Assembly: GCA_900617975.1 (NCBI GenBank) | Contig: UZAE01012013.1 | Location: 31,346-95,345 of the forward strand | DNA length: 64,000 nt | Direction of reading: 5' to 3' | From: Rodentolepis nana | Taxonomy: Eukaryota; Platyhelminthes; Cestoda; Cyclophyllidea; Hymenolepididae | In this document: one piece after another, positions 39,201-48,200 of the stretch | Layout: every line of letters begins with the position of its first letter | How positions within the stretch are numbered: the stretch's first letter is position 1 | Notes under the pieces: generated by a model | What the model saw: only the letters and a program-made list of their open reading frames with translations | The model's database searches: none | What the model was told of the DNA's origin: nothing | Translations under genes and position numbers: made by a program

Positions 39201-42200
39201 TCTAGACAAATTTGACGCAACACTGTTTTGTCCTAGCTGTCATTTCATATCAGGTTTGTTATTACATCGAGTAAGGTAAATATGGGAAGAGGGATTCAAA
39301 TATGGGTGTATTATAGAATTCAAAAAAGAAAGAACATGAATATATAAAAGAATATGGAAGATGAAACGATAAAGCATGGAATTGTGAGAGAAGAAAAGAG
39401 CCAATTTGTCACAATGATTACTTCCTTTTCATGTAGTATGAGAACGCAAATACGCATATATGTGCACATTGATTCTAATCTCTCATCCGTGCTCTCACGT
39501 TGATGCGTGTACTGCTGTAAAGTACAGTTCTATTTGTTGATGAAGTCGTTGGTTTATGCTGCCTTTGCATAAATTAAGAAAGCTACGGCAAATATTGATT
39601 TTTTTATACCCGTTCGCCATCACCGACTTGAGCTTCTTTCCCCACGGTTTTCCCTTTTCTCCAACCCCCCCCCCCCCCCCGCCTTCCCCATTATTTGACA
39701 TGGCCAATTAAACTTGAGACTTTAAGTGAAGGAACTTTATATAAACGTTGGGGAATTGTCAAGTTTCAACATGTCCAGAGTTCGCCTATTTATATCAAAA
39801 CTGTTCGCATTCTGCTTTATTGAAGAAAGTATTGCTTTTCTTTTTAAGCCGGAAGGCTTAAGTTTAAAATTTTTCTCCATTTATTTTATTGTCCGAATAA
39901 ATACCCCTAAATTAAGACGCTTCTCCCTTCACTATAATTATTCCCCAATGTTTAATTTATTTACTTTAACAAATGTTTGCCACCTAATAGTTCTAGTTTC
40001 GTTTTGCAAGAACTTATTTTCAAGTATAATTCGTTCTGTGATTGCCTTTTAAACTACCCAGTATTTAGAACTTTATTTTAATATTTCATTGGCGGTTATT
40101 TTTGAAGGAACAATTGAAATACATTCTGAACTATGTTTCCACAACTGTGCCCTTGTGAAGTGAAGCACCAAAAGCTGCCACAGAATAAATTGACGCAAAC
40201 ATGAATGGGGACTAAGGCTATTTGCATATTTGTTCGTTGGTCATTTAACCTAGTTGAAAGCGCTATTTGTTCCAGCTTAACGCCCACTCTTGTGTCCGCG
40301 ATGTTACCAAAATAGCCTCAACGAGTTGATTTCTTATACAAGATACTCGCATATACCCATTCCATGAAAGGAAGAAAATTGAGGGGTTTACAGGGAAAAA
40401 TTTCAGCTATTTTCGCGCTAATTTTCGTATTTAGACAAAACTTTTCTCAAATAAATGGCCTACAGGATCATTCCGGCTAAAAATTGTGAGGAAAAAAATA
40501 AGCACACCATGTCAAACCCTTCATAATCAGTACCAACCCGAATGAAATGTTTAATTGCGTCGGCGTAATTAACCTCTTGGTTTGACCTAATTTAAAGTTA
40601 CATCAATTTGACGTGAAATAAAATTTTCCTCCGGAGGGACTGCTCTTCCTTTGCTCAAAATCAAATTTTAAATTTCGGCCAACTTTGCATCTATCTCACT
40701 TTGAGTGGATTTGTGTAGCTCATGCTTAAATCCACATGTCAGTTAATATAATGACAATTTCAGGACGTCTTTTTCCATTAGCTCTTAACTATACACTAAT
40801 CTATGTTGTCAATCATGCTAACTTTTCTGATAATATTTAAAATTTAATCCCTATTGGATTTGGCAACTTTAATCCAAGTATTAGAATTAAATGGTAATTA
40901 AGTTCATTAATTAGCCTAGCATTATATGAAAAAGGCGGCTTGACATTTTGTATATTCCATTTAGGTAAACGAGGCTAAAGATTTATTTATTTCAAATGGC
41001 AGGTGTTTTGATAGTCATCATTAGCCCTTTAGTTGACTTCGGGTTTCACAGAGGAAAGGAACATCAAAGTAGGAGAAAGTCGAGGGGTGGGGAAGAGAAG
41101 AGAAGTAGCAGAAAGTCGAGGGGTGGGGAACAGAAGAGCGATAAATAGCAGAAAGTCGAGGGGTGGGGAACAGAAGAGCGATTCATAGGAGAAAGTCGAG
41201 GGGTGGGGAAGAGAAGAGCGATTCACAGAAGTAAAAGAGGCGCAAAGGCAGAGAAAAGGTAAGATGAGTATCGTGAAAGCGGTTGAATATGACATACAGT
41301 GGGGTCATGGTAGTTTGAAGTGAGAAATATGACATACAGTGGGGTCATGGTAGTTTGAAGTCAGAGGTCAACTGCCGGTTTATAGACTTTTTGCCGTGTT
41401 AGGGTTAGATCAACTGCCGGTTAATAGACTCTTTTGCTGTATGAGTATACGTTGCCCAGGGAGCACCACGTGGAGGTAAGGCTAAAGATAAACTAATGGA
41501 AAGCACTGTACTAAATCGATTTGCTGATTTTGAAATTGAACATTATTATGACTGAATTTGAAATTCGTAATTTATTCTGCCTAGAAACTTCAATAAGTTT
41601 AAGGCGTGCTAAAGGGACGTTAAAAGTTTCCCACACAAACGTTTCTCCTTTTCTGTTGCTCCTAATGGGAAATGCCTTAAGACAGACATTAATCTGATTT
41701 TCCTCAATGTATTCGCCCTCCTAATGTAAAGTAATATCTTTCACTTAACCAGGTGACCGAAAGCATCGTGTTAAAGACACGTCTCGATAGTGAAAAGGTC
41801 GACATTCCTCGACTCCCAACTCTACTCTGTTCAGCCGACGGTGATCCAATTTTTTGGCTCAAACAACAGGTTGAGATGCTCCTTAGAGAATGTGGAAGCT
41901 CATTGGCAAGATCTGCTTCAACAAATAATGTTTCTGGTGTCGGAACTAGCTCTGGAGGAAATTTGGTAGCATGCACCGGACCAAGTTCCTTAAGTCCATC
42001 TTCCAAAGGCTCTTTTGGAAAACCTTCTTGGAGTTCGCTACCGAAAGAAGCGCTGAAGGCGTATAGCACTGAGTAAGCTAATGTACTTTTTCGGCTAAGA
42101 TCATTTAACTAATTTACTCATCTTAAATGTGTTTCTAAGTTGTTATGAGTTGATGATATATTCGTTTAAATCATTATAAATCACATTTCGGGTTTGGGGG

Positions 42201-45200
42201 GGGGGGTTGAATCACTTTGGTAGATTCTCCCTTTATTTCATCCTATTTCTCAAAGAAAGTTTTCTTTCAAACTAGTTAGTTGAGCAGACACTTAAGTTCA
42301 TGCAATTTAATGAGGGCTATTGAATAACAATTTGTAAGCGTTGGGTTCAAATTATTATTTCTAATCGATATCGATTACCTTAAAATATTTATTTATTTCA
42401 AATGACGTGCATCAAGATAGTTATCATTAGCCCTTTAGTTGGCTTCGGGCTTCACAGAAAGAAAGAGGAACATCAAAGTGACAAAAAGTCGAGAGGGGGA
42501 CAAGCATCAAAGTGACAAAAAGTCGAGAGGGGGACAGAATAATGATCCACAGATGTAAAAGAGACAGGCAGACACAGAGGTAGAAAAAAGGTGAGGTGAG
42601 TACTGTAAAATTAGTCCATTATGAAATGCAGTGGGGTCTTGGTAGTTTGAAGTCAGAAGTCAACTGCCGATTAATAAACTTTTTTGCCGTATGAGTATAC
42701 GTTGCCCAGGGTGCGCCACGTGGAGGTAAGTCTAACGCCCACCCCAAATTAAAATATAGCATGAATCTAGTTGCGAGTTGAATCAGAAGTCTGCGATTTG
42801 TATTTTCTTAATTTATTTTCTCCAAATCATTACATTATGACTCTAAATTTCCACCTTATTAAGTAAAAACTACTCAAGATCCCAGTAAGAACAAGTTTGC
42901 TTTCTTATGAGCACTTAGTTACGCCCAAAATGACTGACTAGCCGATGATTTGAGTGCTGATTGCCTCTCCCCCAGTTTAGGTTGAGAACAATGAAAATAT
43001 TTTACTTGAGTTCTTAAAATTAGTAAACTCTCAATCCGCACATTCTTATTTACAATTTAAACTGACTTATAATAGCATTTTTCGTACGCTTTTAACTAGA
43101 CCATTCTGTCGTGTTTCATACTGACCTTGATCCATTTACACTCGTTGCAATAAATAAAAACCTATTTTTTTCCAAATTAATGGTGGGAAAAAATAGAACC
43201 AAATTTATCATGTTAGTTTGGTAAAAACGGATACTATTTGTAAGCATTTTTATGTAAAAGTTAAAATCTTTAAATCAGCTTTCATCTCTGTTCTATGCTT
43301 ACAGCAAAGGAAATTTGTTAATTAATCTTACAATTCAAAATCAGGTTGTCTTGTGAATATAAAGACTAAAGTCTTTTACTACAATTAGTGTAATCTAATC
43401 ACTTAAAGTGTTAGTTACTTCACCTCCATGTATTTACTTTATTATCATGAAAATGGATTTGATAGCACTGTGCCATTTCGTAATACTTCCTTGTTTGCCA
43501 GAAGACATCATTTTTATTTTGCAAGATTAAAGCAAAACTCCTTGAAACATTGGATAACTCTTTGAGATAGTGAAAATTGGAAAATCCTACGTTATACGTG
43601 ATATTTCACTCTGCGTGTAACATTCGATGTCCAGAAGCAAGTTGACATGATCCCTAGCAAGTTAGTTCAAATCGTAAATTACTTTTAATATGTTTATACA
43701 ATCTTTTTTTCTTTTACTGCTTGTTGTGTGGGTTAATGCAGTGAGTATTATTACTCATTCCGCTATGCTTGGCCAATGCAAAGGCTAGCCGATTTTGTGT
43801 TTCTCTAAGAAGAGGTTGAACGCTATCACTCCCTAAACCAGCATGAGCTCCAAAAAGTGCTTTCCCAGGAAGGGAAAGCAAAGATTAGTAAGAGTGGGGC
43901 TTATTGGAGCCTCCATTGAGGCATTCCCATTTAAGCGATTTTCTGAAAAAGCATTTATTGATTTTACCCACTTAAATATATATATTTATTTATTTAAAAT
44001 GGCAGGCATTTTGATAGCTATCATTAGCCATTTAGCTGACTTCAGGCTTTACAGAGGGGGGGGGGGATATCAAAGTAGAAGAAAGTCGAGGGGTGGGGTT
44101 CAGAAGAGCGATTCACAGATGTAAAAGGAACAGAGAGACACCAATGCACAGAAAGGGTATGATGAGTACTGTAGTAGGGGTTGAATGTGACATACAGTGG
44201 GGGTGATGGTAGTTTGAAGTCAGAAGTCAACTGCCGGTTAATAGACATTGTTGCCGTAGGAGTATTCGTTGCCCAGGGTACATCACGTGGAGGTAAGTCT
44301 ATCGCACACCCCAACCCACTTAAATATTATATCTTTTTTCGATTGGTGCCCCTATCAATTTACAATATAGATTTACAATTTTATCCTTTCCAAATGTGAT
44401 ATTATGTACTTCAAGCATTCCCCTCTTTTTTCAGTTCTAATAGTTTTTAAAAGCACATACGTTTTACTGAATAACTTTTCCAATTGTCTGACATTTTCAC
44501 GTGACTGTGGACTTCAGTTCACATCAGGCTTTCCGGTCAAATAGAATGCAGCATTTTAACAGATACTTATTGCTTGACCAGAGTAATTTTAAAACGTAAA
44601 GTTAATTATTAATCAATCTCTCCCATAGCTTCCCTTCTCTTTGCATGCATATTTGTGAGAGTTTTCGCTGTGTTTGCGCATTATTCCTTCGTCTTTCTTC
44701 CTCAGTTTGTGCTAGAGCTTGTCTGAGTTATAAATTGAAATAAACCTGTTTTATTAAACTATGAAGCAGAATTTTTAAAATTAACGGAACGTTTTGATCT
44801 CGCAAACTTATGTTATACCAAAAGTGTTTGAGGAATGTGAAATGTTTCTTACGAATTAATTAACTTTTTAGTAAATTCTCTTCTAAAACTGTTGATTTTA
44901 ATTCATCTATCGCTGATTGTAATATGTGAGGACATTTAACCTAACTAACAATCCAACGCGGTCATCAAGTTCATTCACGGCAATACTTGCTTACTTCTGC
45001 TAATTGATTAATTATGGTAATAAAAGGAAGATATCAGACTTAAATGAATGGGAAGACCTTCTCCATAAAAGAGGAGGTAGCAATGAAAAGTTACTACTTC
45101 TGCGTGAATAAAGGAGAGATAGACATAAAAACAAGCTTAGATGTACATTTTCTACTAAAATCAAATAAATTAGAGCTGGTACTTGAATTAGAAGTAGCTC

Positions 45201-48200
45201 TTAACCCTAAGTTAAGCTACTTTTGAATCCAGACCAAATTGAACAAGATGGCTCTCAGTAGAACTAATCATCTACCCAAGGCTAACAATATGCAACTGCG
45301 TTACCCCAGTGAGAAAACCAAGAGTAATATGGGATGGAACAAAACGGATGAGAGAAGAAAGGAGATAGGAACAGTGAGTGAGGTGAGAGATTTGGAAGAA
45401 CAGCTTGGATTGTGATAGATCGATGGATTAGGGTTCGGTTTGCGGAGCTCCAACCTTTATTTTGTGCTGCTAGCTACTTTAAGTTATCACCCTTTTAATA
45501 ACACTTTGTTCTGCTAATATTTCCTTTAATGCATCCAGCAAGCTGTAAATGCAGTAAATCTCATGGTTCTCAGTGTACTCTTCTTATTAGAATGCGATCT
45601 GGATGATATGGGATAAATATCTTGACTCGGTCCAGAGTAAGAGGCCTTCAGATTTGCAGAAATGATTTGTATTAATTTCAGAGGTATTCATTTTCGTGAT
45701 GCGTTCACGATTTATATACATTGCAGTGCAAATGTACCTAATATTCAACAGAAATATTCACTTATACATTTCGAATCAAGATTTCTGCTTATCAGTTAAA
45801 CTAAGGGCTGATTAAAACCACTATCTCAAAGTCTTCCAAGCCTTTCAACCACCCATCTCCTGATTAAAAATAACATTAAATTACAATGTATTTAATCCTA
45901 AATTATGCAGAACAAAGAAACCCGGTCGATTGATTTCAACTGTCTGTAGGAATTAATGCTTGCCCTCTTTCTATCACAGTGACATATGACAGACTGTCAA
46001 GCCTTATTTACCGTGAAGTCTTTAACATACAATTTCATCTTGACAATTTGACATTGAGCGTGCAATCACAATCATCTTTTTTGTTATATAATATTACTTT
46101 GAGTAGAACTTTTACGAATAAATGCGAACAATTATTTGAAAATCATCAGTTTATATTAGAAGCAAGAGGCCGTTGTCACATGTCAAATTAATGATAATGG
46201 AAATTAAATTGTCTGTTTTGAATAATGATGATACTTATTTAAAATAAATGAATTTTTCGTTGAAACTAGATATTTTGTCCATTTGTCATTGACGTTTGAT
46301 TCATTTTAAATGTTACTCAAGCCCCTAAGTAGAAAAGTGACTTTCTTCCAACTGATAAACCTTTCACGTCCTATTATATTTTACTTAATGGTTTTTTATT
46401 TCATTTCATTCTAATAGTTCCGGGGAGGGAGAGAATCTGTCCGGTTTCGAGATCGCCATTAGCAAGTTGTCAAAGTCGAATAATCAACAATACCCTTCAG
46501 GCTTAATTTCACCCTTTATTCGAACGTGGCGATGTTCTCTCCTGTTCCCTATTGAAGATCCCCAGATAATTGCAGAAAAGTACTGGAATGACAGGTTGGT
46601 TCGTTATTTGAAATTCGTTGCCCTATTATACCGTTTAACGTGATTTCCAAGTTATAAAATGTACTTCTGCTTGAATATAACAACGATGGCATTGCTTCGC
46701 CTAATAGACAACAACAGATGATTCAGAAAATAGAGTTGAGAATCCGCCAAAATTTATTGACTAGCATCAATTAAGAATCAGATCTGTTAAATAACAGATA
46801 TGAACACTAACGGATAAACGCGTTGTGAAAGAGGGTGCAGGAATATTAGAAAGAGTAAGAATTGAATAATCGATGTGTCTTCTGAATTTTACAGGCTAAA
46901 TGGTCGATAGTATTTCAAGCAAAATCAAGACATAAATATGATTTCTTAACGAAAATTTATTTAAATTAACATTTATCAACAAAGTCTAAGATATTTTAAG
47001 GAATACTTCATTAACAAGAATGCTCAATCCTGAAATTGTATTTCCAAATCATTTCGTTATTGGAGGTAGATGCTTCTGGTTATTGTTTAATTTAATTTAT
47101 TTTAAGAGAATTGCAAATATTATGTAATTTATTTGTAAATATTAATGTGTATGATATTTTATTCAAGTGGTTCATTCAAAATTCATCTTCTCCAAACTAA
47201 TTAGAGAAGTCAAAGGTGCCATGCCCATATGACTTGACACTGTTGCCCTAGAAATCAAATGATTAAATTATATAAGTAGGACTGTTAGAATTAAATTTCT
47301 AATTAAATTATAAGTTAATCTGCACTAAGGCCAATATTATCCAATGAGTTTGAAAGTAAGTAAAGTGGGTATTTGCAAACGTTAATCTAAACAAGCGGTG
47401 AATGCCTACAGAACTTGACAGATTAAACCACTTAGAGGCATTGCTACTGCCCATAGTGCAATGGTCAATGCTTACGATCATCAAGTCAAGGTGCCGCTAA
47501 ATTGTTGTCCATGGTGCACTTATGACCGCATCAATTAATTTCTGTTATCAAATCATTGATTAAATGCAGTCAAGGTACCTTCTCACTTTCCATAACGTGA
47601 TTTGGGGACTTCACAGTAATTTGAATGAAGCTTATAATAAGCATTCTCAGACCCAATATGAAAAAAAGCCATTACGCTTTCTGTTGGTTGATACAAATGA
47701 AAAAGTCAGAAGGATGTTATTTACGTATGACAGCTTATCTTAAATGAACTTGAGCCAATTCTGTTGTGGAAAAATCTTGATGGTAAGCTCCAATACTTTG
47801 GCCAGCAGAAAAATGTATTCCCATGGCATGATCAGTTAATTCAGTTATTAACCAGTCAATTGGTTAAATTCTTAAAAAACTTTATATCATTGCTATTCAT
47901 TATCCCCGGGAGAAACTCCCAAGCTTCTCCCATGACTCTGTATTTTGAACCTCACCAGCCAAGTTGCCTTACCTGAAATTGCTGTCTAAACGCCAACCAA
48001 ATATATTTTTATATTTAATTCAGTACAAATAACTGTATTTTCTTAATAAAAACTGTGGTTAGGTTTGCTTCCATATTGCGAACATGGCTACATCATAGGT
48101 TTGTAGAGTTTTCTGGATTTGGATCTTTTTGTTCTATGACATCCCTTCAGCATTCCACTGAAGGATCTGTAGAAGTTATGATTCGCCCTGACGAGGGCGA

